Made by a program: the position numbers and the translations under genes. Below, one piece after another: positions 32,238 through 41,371 of a DNA stretch of 64,000 nt (the stretch's first letter is position 1; the number at the start of each line of letters is the position of its first letter). Source of the stretch: Crateriforma conspicua (lineage in GTDB: Bacteria > Planctomycetota > Planctomycetia > Pirellulales > Pirellulaceae); contig NZ_CP036319.1 of the NCBI RefSeq assembly GCF_007752935.1, positions 2,480,001 to 2,544,000 of the forward strand, written 5' to 3'. Under the pieces are notes generated by a model. That model searched no databases, had not been told where the DNA came from, and worked only from the letters and a program-made list of their open reading frames with translations.

Positions 32238-32516
32238 ATGCCATCATCTGACGTGACATTGTCCCAACAAGACGCCAAGACGATCCTGAACGAAAGCTAT
32301 CTGGAAGTCCGCTCCAAGATGCTGGAAATTGCCGCTGCGCTGGATCGGATGCAGTCGGCACCCGGCGGTGACGGGCTTGGTGATTCGGACAAACGAATCC
32401 AGTTGGACCAAGCCATTGAGATCTTAGCTTCGGACGATCCCGATCGCGCGGCCCGACTGCAGTTTCTGTTCAGCCGACCCTACGATGCCCAGTGGCGAGA
32501 GAAAATGGAACTGTAA
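32238..32516 (+). CDS. Small helical protein coupled to TatD-like hydrolase
   Basis: This 92-residue protein has no family that I can name. It is charged and helical (YLEVRSKMLEIAAALDRMQ and DKRIQLDQAIEILASDDPDRAARL) and ends with FLFSRPYDAQWREKMEL. There is no signal peptide, so it is cytoplasmic. Its stop is immediately followed by the ATG of the TatD-like hydrolase with no gap, which strongly suggests an operon and joint function. The N-terminus has no other in-frame ATG nearby. Confidence 0.75.
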   Translation: MPSSDVTLSQQDAKTILNESYLEVRSKMLEIAAALDRMQSAPGGDGLGDSDKRIQLDQAIEILASDDPDRAARLQFLFSRPYDAQWREKMEL

Positions 32517-33329
32517 ATGGACTACATCGACCCCCACATTCACATGGTTTCGCGGATCACCGACGACTATGAAACGTTGGCCCGCATGGGATGTGTCGCG
32601 ATCAGCGAACCTGCGTTCTGGGCCGGCTTTGATCGTGGCACCGTCGACGGATTTCGCGACTATTTTCGTCAACTGACCGAAGTCGAACCGCGTCGCGCTG
32701 CCCAATACGGCATCCAGCATTACACGTGGCTGTGCATCAACGCTAAAGAAGCCGAAAACGTCTCGCTGTCGCGCGACGTGATCCAGATGATTCCCGAATT
32801 TTTGGATCAGCCCAATGTGTTGGGAATCGGCGAAATCGGATTGAACAAGAACACCAAGAACGAAGCCACCGTGTTCTTGGAACACCTGGACTTGGCCGCC
32901 AAGTACAACCAACCGATTCTGATCCACACGCCGCACCTGGAAGACAAGTACCAGGGGACGCGAATGATCTTGGACATGTTGCAATCCGACACGCGATTAG
33001 ATTCGGATCGCGTGTTGGTCGATCACGTCGAAGAACACACGATTGACGAAGTCTTGGATCGTGGTTTTTGGGCCGGCATGACGTTGTACCCGGTCACCAA
33101 ATGCACGCCGCAACGCGCCGCCGACATGATCGAACGCACCGGTGGCGAACGATTGTTGGCCAACTCGGCCGGTGATTGGGGGCCCAGCAAGCCGACCGCC
33201 GTGCCGGATTTAATCTTTGAATTGCGACGACGCGGCCACAGCGAATCGTTGATCCGCAAAGTGGTTTACGAAAATCCGCTGGAGTTCTTTTCACGCAGCA
33301 AGAATTTCAACTTCAATCCGCGGGCATGA
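32517..33329 (+). CDS. TatD-like (COG1099/EboB-type) metal-dependent hydrolase
   Basis: The 270-residue TIM-barrel hydrolase binds metals through His7/His9 (IDPHIHMVSR), a Glu in GIGEIGLN, His in ILIHTPH and VDHVEEHT, and Asp in NSAGDWGPS. The opening DPHIHMVSRITDDYETLARMG and the closing KVVYENPLEFF match the TatD-family branch found in bacterial ebo (eustigmatophyte/bacterial ebo) clusters, which is distinct from the DNase TatD. Members are presumed hydrolases of unknown substrate. It directly follows the 92-residue gene. Its 3' end overlaps the convergent aminotransferase gene by 17 bases. No other ebo genes are nearby. Confidence 0.85.
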   Translation: MDYIDPHIHMVSRITDDYETLARMGCVAISEPAFWAGFDRGTVDGFRDYFRQLTEVEPRRAAQYGIQHYTWLCINAKEAENVSLSRDVIQMIPEFLDQPNVLGIGEIGLNKNTKNEATVFLEHLDLAAKYNQPILIHTPHLEDKYQGTRMILDMLQSDTRLDSDRVLVDHVEEHTIDEVLDRGFWAGMTLYPVTKCTPQRAADMIERTGGERLLANSAGDWGPSKPTAVPDLIFELRRRGHSESLIRKVVYENPLEFFSRSKNFNFNPRA

Positions 33330-34170
33330 CCCGTCGGTCGAACTCTGCTTTGATGCGGCTGTAAACGCTGTCGTGGTCGCAGGTCTTTTGGCGGCCGTCG
33401 ACCTCACCGGCAAACCACACGCCGGCGTCGGTCCCCATCAACAACACTTCGTCCGCATTGCGTAACTGCTGTGGGGTGATCGGGGCCAGTGTCCAGCCGA
33501 TGCCCAAATCACCCGCGATGCATTCGACCACGGCTTGGGTCACGCCATGCAAAATGCGATCTTTGGGTGGTGAACATAGTGTGCCCTGCGAAAGTATCGC
33601 CAGGTTACAGGTGCTGGTTTCGGTGATCGAACCGTCGCCGTCCAACAACACGCCGGCCGCATCCGGTTGCCTGCGTTTGGCTTGCTGGTCCGCCAAGTAG
33701 TAGTGCAATCGGCACCGTGTTTTGATTTGCCGTGACCAACTGGTGGGCGGTGGTTGGGTCACGTCGGTGATGACCAGCGGTTGTCCGGACCGTGCCCAGC
33801 GTTGATGCCGTTGATGATCCAGGCTTTGGATCTGCAAGATGCATGTCGGCGATCCCTGTTCACTGCCGGGGGTCGCCAGCCAAGTGATGCCGACATCACC
33901 ATGAACGTCGATGGTCGCACGGTTCCGCTCGATCAGTTCGTCGACCAACGCGGTGAACGAGTCCTTCGACGGCAACGACGCAATGCCCAACACTTCAACG
34001 GTGTCCCACCACCGCCGCAGGTGGCGGTCGGTTTGAAACGGTTGTCCGTGATAGGTGCGAAGTCTTTCGACGGCGGTCACGCCTTGGCGAAATCCCACGT
34101 CGGTGCTGTCAATGCGTGGCGGCGGTGTGTCGTACCAGCGGCCGTTTTGAAAGTATTCGCCCAGGATCAT
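33313..34170 (-). CDS. Class IV PLP aminotransferase or aminodeoxychorismate lyase
   Basis: This 285-residue fold-type IV enzyme uses pyridoxal phosphate for transamination (branched-chain or D-amino acids) or for the 4-amino-4-deoxychorismate lyase reaction. The Schiff-base lysine is Lys150 (QIKTRCRLHYYLA), and Glu184 in ITETSTCNLAIL is the conserved cofactor ring partner. The N-terminal region GFRQGVTAVERLRTY has the substrate-site arginine pattern. It is too short and divergent to choose between IlvE, Dat and PabC by eye. It ends inside the TatD-like gene (17-base overlap) and starts close to the alpha/beta hydrolase, on the same strand. Confidence 0.83.
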   Translation of the reverse strand: MILGEYFQNGRWYDTPPPRIDSTDVGFRQGVTAVERLRTYHGQPFQTDRHLRRWWDTVEVLGIASLPSKDSFTALVDELIERNRATIDVHGDVGITWLATPGSEQGSPTCILQIQSLDHQRHQRWARSGQPLVITDVTQPPPTSWSRQIKTRCRLHYYLADQQAKRRQPDAAGVLLDGDGSITETSTCNLAILSQGTLCSPPKDRILHGVTQAVVECIAGDLGIGWTLAPITPQQLRNADEVLLMGTDAGVWFAGEVDGRQKTCDHDSVYSRIKAEFDRRVMPAD

Positions 34171-34185
34171 GGGATCGAATTCACA

Positions 34186-35244
34186 TCACGGGTTGGGGAA
34201 CAGGCAATGGTCGATCACCGTTTGCATCATCGGACCGGCTCCGCAATTGGACGTGTAATAGTCCAGTTCGCTGTGATGCCGGCCGACCACCGCGGCACAG
34301 TCGCGGGCCCGCACCGGCAATCGAGTCCCGTCATAGCGTGATGCGAAACGTGACGGACCACTGTAACCCAAGGCATCGGCGTTGCGGATGCGATCCAACC
34401 GCCAGTAATTCTTCAGCACAACATCGCGGCGGTTGTACAGCAGGTGGATGGAATCCAGATTCTGGGTTGCCAATCGGTGATAGCCTCGTTCGGCCAACCA
34501 GTCATTTTCCAGCGCCGGAGCGACCAAGCCGATGTCGATCGCCGCACCGGTCACTTTATCGCCGGGCAATTGTCGTCGACCCAATGTGCCGCCGGCCATT
34601 GCATGCAGCGCGCCTGTGATCACGCGTCCGCCAAAGCTGTATCCGATCATCGACGTCGGCTGGCTGGCTTTGACATGTTCACGCAGCAACCAAGCCAGAT
34701 ACAGACCCTGTGTATCGGTCCGTGCGGCTTTAATGCGTACGTCGTTCAGACCGAATCCTTCGCGTTCGCTGGGCCAACTCCACAAGACCCAGTCGATCGA
34801 ACCGCCGAATTGTCCGGTGCAGTGTTGGTAACGACGAACGCTGCGGTACACCGCCAATGTGCGTTCGATGGCTTTGGCCGATGAGTCCACACGATTGCCA
34901 TGAACGTAAACCACCGTCGGACGATCGCTTTGACGGCTGGCCAAGTACATGTCCAACGATGATGGATGGATCCGGCCACAGGTGTCCAACTGATAGACAC
35001 GAAAGTTGGGCGATTCCAGCGGGGCCGCACAAACGCTGGTTTGCATTCCGCGGGTGCTGAACATCCACAAACGGTCTTGGGTCATGCCCAGTGAACCAAT
35101 TCGTGACGTTGATTCCAAGGTGTCAGACAAATGGATCGATGTGTCGACCGTGATCGGCGGAAGATCAGGACTGGCGGCGATGCCGGTCAAGCCGAACGTG
35201 ATTGACACCACGAGTGAAAGACAAGCCACTCGTTGGATTCCCAT
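34186..35244 (-). CDS. Exported alpha/beta hydrolase-fold protein
   Basis: From the ATG at 35244 the 352-residue protein has a Sec signal peptide (MGIQRVACLSLVVSITFGLTG). The fold is shown by the oxyanion region VVYVHGNRVD near residue 115, the nucleophile elbow MIGYSFGGRVITG with Ser203, and a C-terminal RHHSELDYY that can supply the catalytic His. The lid region is cysteine-containing. Substrate is unknown; similar exported hydrolases of planctomycetes are not characterised. It is co-directional with the aminotransferase, with 15 bases between, so an operon is likely. Confidence 0.78.
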   Translation of the reverse strand: MGIQRVACLSLVVSITFGLTGIAASPDLPPITVDTSIHLSDTLESTSRIGSLGMTQDRLWMFSTRGMQTSVCAAPLESPNFRVYQLDTCGRIHPSSLDMYLASRQSDRPTVVYVHGNRVDSSAKAIERTLAVYRSVRRYQHCTGQFGGSIDWVLWSWPSEREGFGLNDVRIKAARTDTQGLYLAWLLREHVKASQPTSMIGYSFGGRVITGALHAMAGGTLGRRQLPGDKVTGAAIDIGLVAPALENDWLAERGYHRLATQNLDSIHLLYNRRDVVLKNYWRLDRIRNADALGYSGPSRFASRYDGTRLPVRARDCAAVVGRHHSELDYYTSNCGAGPMMQTVIDHCLFPNP

Positions 35245-35460
35245 GATCGATCGACGCGTCCGACAACACGTCGTCAAGCTGTTGCGCTGCGGTGGAGTCA
35301 TATGGATACAGGACGTAGCGGGGGAAGCTGTGGAGGTAGGACATCAAAATGTTGCTGAAAAAAAACGATGTTGCGTTTGCACAACACTCCAGGCGACCTA
35401 GTTTTGTGCGGTCCTTCATCAGGATCAACGAATAGGCTCGGTTTGTTAATGAAGGAAAGT

Positions 35461-36087
35461 ATGATGATGATCCGCAAAGTAATGATTGTGCTGGTTCTGT
35501 TGACCGTTTCCACGTCATCGGGATGCAGCGGGCTACGCAACTTCTTCTTTGGACGCGGCGCCCGCTGCGGTTTGTGCAACACGATCGGCTCGTGCACCAA
35601 CCGGCTGTTGGGCGGCTGTCGATCAAGGACCCAGCAGATATGCCCACCGGCCGCCCAGGTCGCACCGCCCGTTTACGCACCGGCGCCCACCTATGCCCCG
35701 GCACCAACGTACGCTCCGGCGCCCACCTACGCACCGGCCCCGACTTATGCTCCCACGCCGGTCGTGACCGCCCCGACGTATTGTGAACCGCAGTGCCCGC
35801 CGGCCGCCGCGATGGCTGCACCGACGTGCAGCAGTTGCTATGGATCACCGACTCTGGAATCCGGTTGTGGATGTGGATCTTCCGCCGGCGCATACGTTGA
35901 TCCCTATGGAACGCCGATGATGTACGACGGACAAGTGATCGGCGATGGCGTCATGGGCAGCGGTGTGATGGGCGGTGACGGGTTCCAACCCCGATACAAC
36001 AGCCAAATGTCGCCCGTCCAGGACTTCATGAACGATATGTACGACGAACACGGCGATCGCATCGTCGACCGCCAACTCGTCCAGTAG
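35461..36087 (+). CDS. Lipoprotein with YAPAPT tandem repeats and Cys-rich segments
   Basis: I do not recognise a family. GAAGGA at 35451-35456 favours a start in the ATG run at 35461-35467. The N-terminus is a lipoprotein signal (MIVLVLLTVSTSSGC, Cys22). Cys-rich sequence follows (RCGLCNTIGSC, GGCRSRTQQICPP), then about five copies of the hexapeptide APAPTY at residues about 70-100, and a second Cys-rich part (CEPQCPP, TCSSCYG, SGCGCG). The last 60 residues are acidic and Gly-rich. It probably forms an extended, disulfide-linked cell-surface structure. The repeats differ at synonymous sites. Confidence 0.72.
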   Translation: MMMIRKVMIVLVLLTVSTSSGCSGLRNFFFGRGARCGLCNTIGSCTNRLLGGCRSRTQQICPPAAQVAPPVYAPAPTYAPAPTYAPAPTYAPAPTYAPTPVVTAPTYCEPQCPPAAAMAAPTCSSCYGSPTLESGCGCGSSAGAYVDPYGTPMMYDGQVIGDGVMGSGVMGGDGFQPRYNSQMSPVQDFMNDMYDEHGDRIVDRQLVQ

Positions 36088-36383
36088 CATTCGCACGACG
36101 CGGCGTGTCAAAACGTACGCTTTGTAGTGCAGCGTTCGGTCGCCCCGGAACGTCGAACGTAGAAGAAAACGTCTGGCACTGTAGAAATCCGTACGGTGGA
36201 TAGATGCAGCGGCCTGAAAAGACGAACGCTTGGAATCGTTCACCGACTAGACTGGAATCGTATCGCCGTCGTTCGACGAGCCCGTGCGGCGGCGATGCGT
36301 GACCGGTCTGTTTTTCTAGGGTCGCCAATCGTGACCCGTCTCTGAACAAATCGAATTTCTTTCTTCCCACCCCAATCGACATC

Positions 36384-37397
36384 ATGCCGCTTGATCGTCG
36401 CCAGTTTTGTTCACAGTCGTTGGCCCGTTTGACAGCCGTCTCCGCAGCCACGACGCTCGAGTACCATCACGATGCCATGGCACAAAGTCGTCGCTCGCGA
36501 CGGGGCGACCAGGAATCCGAAGGCACGCCACGCGTTTCGTTTGATCTGCCGCAAACCCATCGATGGCGGATGGGGCTGTCACTGAAGACCGGTTCGACCT
36601 GTCAAAACGTGATCGCGACGTTTCCAATTCCGGTCAACTGGCCCGAACAAGAAGTCCGCTTGGTCAACAAGAACATCGATAATCCGATGACCCGCTGGAT
36701 CACACGTCCGGCGCCCGGGGGAACGACCCAAGTGGTCGCGTCGGTGGCCAAGGTGGCCGCCAGCAGCGAGACGGAAATCATGTTCGAATTCGATGTCAAG
36801 AAGCATCGAATCGTTGCACCGGAGGTCACCGATGATCTGGTGATCCCCGCGCGGCCATCGCGGGACATCAAGCTGTACCTGGGAACCAGTCCCGAGATCG
36901 ACCACACACACCGGACGATCCGCGCCGCCTATGCCGAACTGTCCGCCGAGCCCTATGACAACGCGTGGCAATTGGTCGAACGCATGTACGACTACGTGCG
37001 GGACAACGTGCGATACGTCAACGGACCGATCCAACGTGCATCGTTGGCTTTGGAAAATGGATATGGCGATTGCGAAGAAATGACCAGCCTGGTCGTGGCT
37101 TTGTGCCGCAACGCCAAGATTCCCGCGCGGATGGTTTGGGTGCCCGAACACTGCTATCCAGAGTTCTACCTGGAAGACGCCGACGGCGACGGTCACTGGT
37201 TCCCGTGCCAAGCGGCGGGAACCCGACAATTCGGTGGCATCGAAGAATATCGTCCGGTCTTACAGAAAGGTGATCGCTTTCGTGTCCCGGAAAAGGGCGG
37301 CAAGCCCCAGCGTTATCTGACAGAATTCTTCACCTGCGAGGTCAAAGGACGCAGCGATCCAAATCCGACGTTCGTGTTGGAACAGGTCGACGTTTGA
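36384..37397 (+). CDS. Exported transglutaminase-like (cysteine-protease fold) protein
   Basis: The 337-residue protein begins with a DRRQF twin-arginine-like signal (residues 3-30) and so is probably exported by Tat. The Transglut_core domain is at about 185-285: GYGDCEEMTSLVVALCRNAKIPARMVW has the catalytic Cys, and PEHCYPEFYLED supplies the His, with a following Asp. The N-terminal 150 residues form a beta-rich domain that precedes many bacterial transglutaminase-like proteases (FPIPVNWPEQEVRLVN). It may cross-link or cleave amide bonds in the envelope. It stands alone between the repeat lipoprotein and the convergent porin-like gene. Confidence 0.86.
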   Translation: MPLDRRQFCSQSLARLTAVSAATTLEYHHDAMAQSRRSRRGDQESEGTPRVSFDLPQTHRWRMGLSLKTGSTCQNVIATFPIPVNWPEQEVRLVNKNIDNPMTRWITRPAPGGTTQVVASVAKVAASSETEIMFEFDVKKHRIVAPEVTDDLVIPARPSRDIKLYLGTSPEIDHTHRTIRAAYAELSAEPYDNAWQLVERMYDYVRDNVRYVNGPIQRASLALENGYGDCEEMTSLVVALCRNAKIPARMVWVPEHCYPEFYLEDADGDGHWFPCQAAGTRQFGGIEEYRPVLQKGDRFRVPEKGGKPQRYLTEFFTCEVKGRSDPNPTFVLEQVDV

Positions 37398-37439
37398 TCG
37401 AATGCCGGGTGCGGACTTTTCGGTCCATCCGGCTGGCCG

Positions 37440-39053
37440 CTACAAGACGATGGTCGCGCCCAACACCAGGCTGTCCTGGGTGACGTCACGGTCGCTGACC
37501 GTCGTGATGTTGATCAACGGCGCGAATCCTGTGCTGCGGACATACTCAGCCGACACACGCATGTGGTGTGACAGTTGTTTTTGGTACCCCAGCACCAGTT
37601 GTCGGTTGAATTCAAACTCGGTGCCTGGGCCGCCCTGATCGCCATCGCTGTAGCTGAATGACCAGACGGAAAACCCCGGTCCACGGTGGGGCCAATACGC
37701 CGCTTCCAGCCGATACGCTTGGACCATCGATCCGGTGACCGGCCACGCTTCGGTCGTTGAAACCCATTCGCCCGCCAGCGTGACCGCCATGAATTCGAAT
37801 TGGCCGAACAAATTCCATGCGCTGTTGTTGTCGTCACCGAATTGGTTGGCATCCAGGTGTTCGGCGGTGAAACCATCGTAGATGGTCCCCAACAGAAAAC
37901 CGCTGCCAAGTTGGATGCGTCCCAATTCGATATCGCCGTGACGAAAACGGACGTTGGCGGCGAAGTTGTTCAGCTTTCCACGCGATGTCGAATCGGCCAC
38001 GCGGATCCCTCGACCACCGTTGATCGCGGCAAGCGTGACGTGCCACCGGTCGTCAAAGTACCCCAGCCCGACGCCTTCGGCCAACGCGGAAAAGTAGTGC
38101 CAAACGACGGACTGGGTGAACGGGCTAAGGGTTCCAAGGTCGCCAAAACCGATGTTCTTTTTCCCCAAGTACAGGTACCAGGGACTCTGCCGAAAATCAC
38201 CAAACACGGCGTACGCTTGGCGAACTTGCAGACTGCCTTGGCGGTGGTCTGGGAACGTGAACACGTCGGAGAAAAGCCACTCCCCGTACACATGGGCCAT
38301 CGGTGAGACATGCGCCGTGACGTGACCGTTGGCCTGCAACAGTCGCGCGTCGGTCGCGCTGTCGCCAGAAAAGTCGGTGGGGAAACGACCCAGGTACGGA
38401 AACTTGTCCGTCGTGTTGGTGGTCGCCGCCAAGAAGGACAATCGGGCTTGTCCGCCGACGTACACCGCCGGTGTGAATGCGTCGCGATGACACGCGTGAC
38501 GCAGGATCATCTGTTCTTTATCCGTCTGTCGGTTTTGAAAGTCCAACAACGGATCGGAAAAATCGGTGTCCAGGTTCAGCCATGGGCGTCGACCCTGCAT
38601 GATCACCGACGTCGTGGGTGATTGGGGATACACAACATTGCCGGGAACGTCGAACAAAGGACTGTGTTCATCGAACACTGGGGTTTGCCCATCGAACACT
38701 GGGCCGATGATTTCGGCTGTTCCTGATTCGATCGCCAAGTCCGTTGCGGGACCCTGGAAAACGGATGACTCTTGCACGCCATCGGCCGGGTCCGAAACAC
38801 TCCATTGGCTGCCGATCACCGTTTCGTCACCGAACACCGTTTCGCTGCCGGGTGGAACCACCTCGGGCGAAGACCACAGCGGCGCGTCTGGATTGGCAGC
38901 ATCCGATTTGATGTCGTTGGGGCTGGGAAGCGTCCAAGTTTCCTGTGCCGTCGCCGTGAAACCGAACGCGCACACCAAAATCCAGGTCACGACGTGCCGC
39001 AGGCCGTGACGGATTGATGGCGTGATGTAGCGGTCGAGGCGAAAGGCGGGCAT
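37440..39053 (-). CDS. Outer-membrane porin-like beta-barrel protein
   Basis: The 537-residue protein has a signal peptide (HGLRHVVTWILVCAFGF), a Pro/Asp/Glu-rich extension of about 130 residues and a C-terminal barrel. Barrel traits are alternating aromatic and small residues (HVYGEWLFSDVFTFPDH, RQAYAVFGDFRQSPWYLYLGKKNIGFG, EFMAVTLAGEWVSTTEAWPVTG) and a hydrophobic end (LVLGATIVL). The FGD...PWYLYLGKK stretch is like LbtU-type siderophore porins or OprP-like channels. The extension carries a repeated FDGQ/FDEHSPLFD motif, encoded by CATCGAACACTGGG twice near 38670-38695. The start could be 39083. Transport specificity is unknown. Confidence 0.78.
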   Translation of the reverse strand: MPAFRLDRYITPSIRHGLRHVVTWILVCAFGFTATAQETWTLPSPNDIKSDAANPDAPLWSSPEVVPPGSETVFGDETVIGSQWSVSDPADGVQESSVFQGPATDLAIESGTAEIIGPVFDGQTPVFDEHSPLFDVPGNVVYPQSPTTSVIMQGRRPWLNLDTDFSDPLLDFQNRQTDKEQMILRHACHRDAFTPAVYVGGQARLSFLAATTNTTDKFPYLGRFPTDFSGDSATDARLLQANGHVTAHVSPMAHVYGEWLFSDVFTFPDHRQGSLQVRQAYAVFGDFRQSPWYLYLGKKNIGFGDLGTLSPFTQSVVWHYFSALAEGVGLGYFDDRWHVTLAAINGGRGIRVADSTSRGKLNNFAANVRFRHGDIELGRIQLGSGFLLGTIYDGFTAEHLDANQFGDDNNSAWNLFGQFEFMAVTLAGEWVSTTEAWPVTGSMVQAYRLEAAYWPHRGPGFSVWSFSYSDGDQGGPGTEFEFNRQLVLGYQKQLSHHMRVSAEYVRSTGFAPLINITTVSDRDVTQDSLVLGATIVL

Positions 39054-39310
39054 GAGGCAGTGGCAAGCGGGCAAGGGCGGCACAGGTGTGGTGTCAATCG
39101 CGTCCGTTCTGGTCCTATCGGCCGAAGCGATCTTGTTGAACGCGGTGACTTTTCCGCCTGCTCAAACTTTGCCCAAAATGCCGAGGTTCAAGTCGGCATC
39201 GTTGCCAGACGCTGGGTCTTTGGCTTGCCGGCAAAGCATCGTTCAGTGGATGGGGTAAACTGCAGCGGACGTCGCCGGCCCGAATCGCACACCTTCACTG
39301 ACGCAAATCC

Positions 39311-40117
39311 ATGAATCCAGGTCCCGGTATGGACGGCTCCGATAAAAAGAGCTCCGGTACGCCACCTCAAGATGGCGTGACGATCGACCCGAAAGATCTG
39401 CGTCGGATGCTGCATGATTTGCGGGGGCCGGTCCGGCACGTTCGCGGGTTCCACAGCATTGCCGCCGAAGCATGGCAACGAATTGCCGACGATGACCTGC
39501 GGCAAAAGCATGCCGAAGACGTGACCGACATCGAAGACAGTCTGAACGTGATCCAGCGGGCCGGCCGTTCGATGGACGAATTGCTGGATGCGATCCGTTC
39601 GTGGTGCATGGCCATCATGCCGCCTGATCCGGGGACGATGGTTGGCGAAAAACCGCTGACCGAAATCTTACGTCAATCTTGGGACGATGTTTGTCGTCAG
39701 CACAGCATCGGCGATGCCAAGCTGGACATTCACGCCGGTGCCGATCCGGACGTGGATTTCGATTCGTTCGAAAAGATGTTGCACCAAGTGCTGGACAACG
39801 CGTTCCGTTACCGCGACGACAAACGGACGCTGGAAGTCACCGTTGAAGTCAAGCCGACCTCCGATGGATGGACGTGCCTGATCCGAGACAACGGCGTGGG
39901 GTTTCCGCCGCAGTTGGCCCCGCGTTTGTTGCGGCCCTTTGAACGTGGTTCAGCAGCGAACCCGATGCGTCCCGGGATGGGACTGGCCATCGCCGACGCT
40001 TTGGCGAAGCGTCAAAATTGTGGCCTGGTGTTGTGCGGCGAAATCGACGGTGGTGCCGCCGTGGAAATCACACACCCGATGCTTCGCCCGCACTCGGACG
40101 GCCCCGATCCGGGTTGA
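39311..40117 (+). CDS. Compact cytoplasmic histidine kinase
   Basis: This 268-residue kinase has no recognisable input domain or membrane helix. The dimerisation His is His35 in MLHDLRGPVRHVRGF. The N-box is QVLDNAFRY (residues about 157-165), G1 is DNGVGFPPQLA, and G2 is GMGLAIADAL. A short Asp/Glu-rich helix (residues 60-90) separates dimerisation and ATP-binding parts. The wording is like kinases that use a phytochrome- or bacteriophytochrome-type core. It presumably pairs with the FixJ-type regulator that lies convergently and overlaps its 3' end by 50 bases, so signal input may come through another protein. Confidence 0.85.
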   Translation: MNPGPGMDGSDKKSSGTPPQDGVTIDPKDLRRMLHDLRGPVRHVRGFHSIAAEAWQRIADDDLRQKHAEDVTDIEDSLNVIQRAGRSMDELLDAIRSWCMAIMPPDPGTMVGEKPLTEILRQSWDDVCRQHSIGDAKLDIHAGADPDVDFDSFEKMLHQVLDNAFRYRDDKRTLEVTVEVKPTSDGWTCLIRDNGVGFPPQLAPRLLRPFERGSAANPMRPGMGLAIADALAKRQNCGLVLCGEIDGGAAVEITHPMLRPHSDGPDPG

Positions 40118-40751
40118 CCGTCAGCAACAGCTTGAACAGCTCGACTTCGTTTTGAACATCCAGCTTTTCAAACAGTTTGCCCCGGTGCTTGGACGCGGTC
40201 TGAACAGAAATGCCCAGACTCTGGCCGATCTCCTTCAGCGTCTTTCCGGCCGCCAGCAATTCCATCACCTCACGTTCGCGAGGGGAAATGCGGTCCAAGT
40301 TGATCAGGGATTGTTCACGGATCCGGCTGACGTGTTCCGTGTCTTCGCTGTGGCGCAGCGCTTTTTGGATCACTTGCACCAGTTCGTGCGGGTTGAAACT
40401 TTTCTCGATGAAATCGAAAACCCCGCTCTTGAACGCTTCCCGACAGGTCGCCGCATCCGCGTGAGCGGTGACGACGATGATCGGAATCGAACTGCCGCGG
40501 CTGGCCAATTCGCGGTGCAATTCCAGCCCGCTCATTTGTGGCATCATCAGGTCGACAACGATGCAACCTTTGGCCCCAAGGTCGGCGAGCTGTAAAAATT
40601 CAGTGGGCGAAGCAAACGTGCGTACCTTCAAGCCGATGGATTCGCACAGTTTCCGCAACAGCAACAAGTCGTCGGGATAATCGTCGATCAGATAGACCAC
40701 CGACTCGGCGGTACGCCCGTTCGATGTCGTCGCTGGCATTGTGTCCGTCAT
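40068..40751 (-). CDS. FixJ-type response regulator
   Basis: This 227-residue transcription factor has a receiver domain (residues 17-135), with the acidic pair Asp23/Asp24, phospho-acceptor Asp67 (VVDLMMPQMSG), a conserved Thr in VVTAH and Lys in EKSFN. A LuxR-type helix-turn-helix follows (LSPREREVMELLAAGKTLKEIGQSLGIS, residues about 155-215). The FixJ/NarL-like build predicts dimerisation after phosphorylation by a kinase, likely the convergent one. Its 3' end overlaps the kinase gene by 50 bases. Its targets are unknown. Confidence 0.88.
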   Translation of the reverse strand: MTDTMPATTSNGRTAESVVYLIDDYPDDLLLLRKLCESIGLKVRTFASPTEFLQLADLGAKGCIVVDLMMPQMSGLELHRELASRGSSIPIIVVTAHADAATCREAFKSGVFDFIEKSFNPHELVQVIQKALRHSEDTEHVSRIREQSLINLDRISPREREVMELLAAGKTLKEIGQSLGISVQTASKHRGKLFEKLDVQNEVELFKLLLTVNPDRGRPSAGEASGV

Positions 40752-41107
40752 ACGTACAACGCTCGAATGTCAGAAGAGGATTCAAAGAGGAGGCTCAGTT
40801 TAACGTGTTTTTTACATGCCGCGTGCTTTAAGTCGGACATAAGGGCTCAGATTTTCGAATTACGCCCCATGTCCAACCGCTGAACACCGGGCATCCCAAA
40901 AAGTCTGACGCGCCACTGAGGCTCCACTTCCTTTCACGTTCGGTTCAGTTTACCCGTTTCATGCGATCAATCGGAGACGAGTCGCCCTGATTTTTGATTT
41001 CACTGTGTGCTGCAACGACAAGTCGGAAGTCATCTCTGCGTTTTGAAACCCGTGGGTTTCGTTTGTCTTCCGCTGAATGACCAGATTGTTGCCCCCCCGA
41101 TTGTGCC
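40752..41107. other. Non-coding region with a perfect inverted repeat
   Basis: I see no gene here. A perfect inverted repeat, GAAACCC-GT-GGGTTTC, lies at 41045-41060, 48 bases before the decayed ECF sigma start. It has the form of a dimer-binding operator but no known regulator matches it by eye. A C-rich tract is at 41092-41098. Confidence 0.35.
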
Positions 41108-41260
41108 GTGACCGAAATCGAAGTCCTGGCCGAAAAAACTTTCGACAAGATTCTTTTTGCGTCCTCGCCACTTTGGCGCGGTGCCCGGGCGATGCCGATC
41201 TGGCCGGCGAAGCGTTGCAGGATGCATTTGTCGCCGCCCGCGTCCGATGGCGGACGACAC
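41108..41260 (+). pseudogene. ECF42-type sigma factor remnant, frameshifted and truncated
   Basis: Starting from GTG 41108 the frame reads VTEIEVLAEK, and after one base lost in the A-run at 41133-41138 it continues as FRQDSFCVLATLARCPGDADL and AGEALQDAFVAARVRW. This matches region 2 of ECF42-type sigma factors (a..VLATLiRl.GDfdLAEeALQdAFaaA...W). No region 2.3-4 follows, and the rest of the gene is missing. ECF42 genes are usually beside PhnB- or DGPF-type genes, and an intact PhnB-like gene is next. Whether the small 41247-41375 frame (42 codons, overlapping the next start as ATGA) is another remnant is unclear. Confidence 0.6.
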
Positions 41261-41371
41261 TCACATCAAGATTCCACGTCTCTTTAAAATCGAAGGCTTT
41301 GCCGCCGACGATCCCATCGGTGACATCTCACAGAGCGAAGGCAGGCTTCGTCAGGCTCTTCACTGGAAAGA

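Noticed and set aside
35685-35760. DNA tandem array as an independent repeat element
   Set aside because: Copies vary at third codon positions and make sense only as peptide repeats within the lipoprotein gene.
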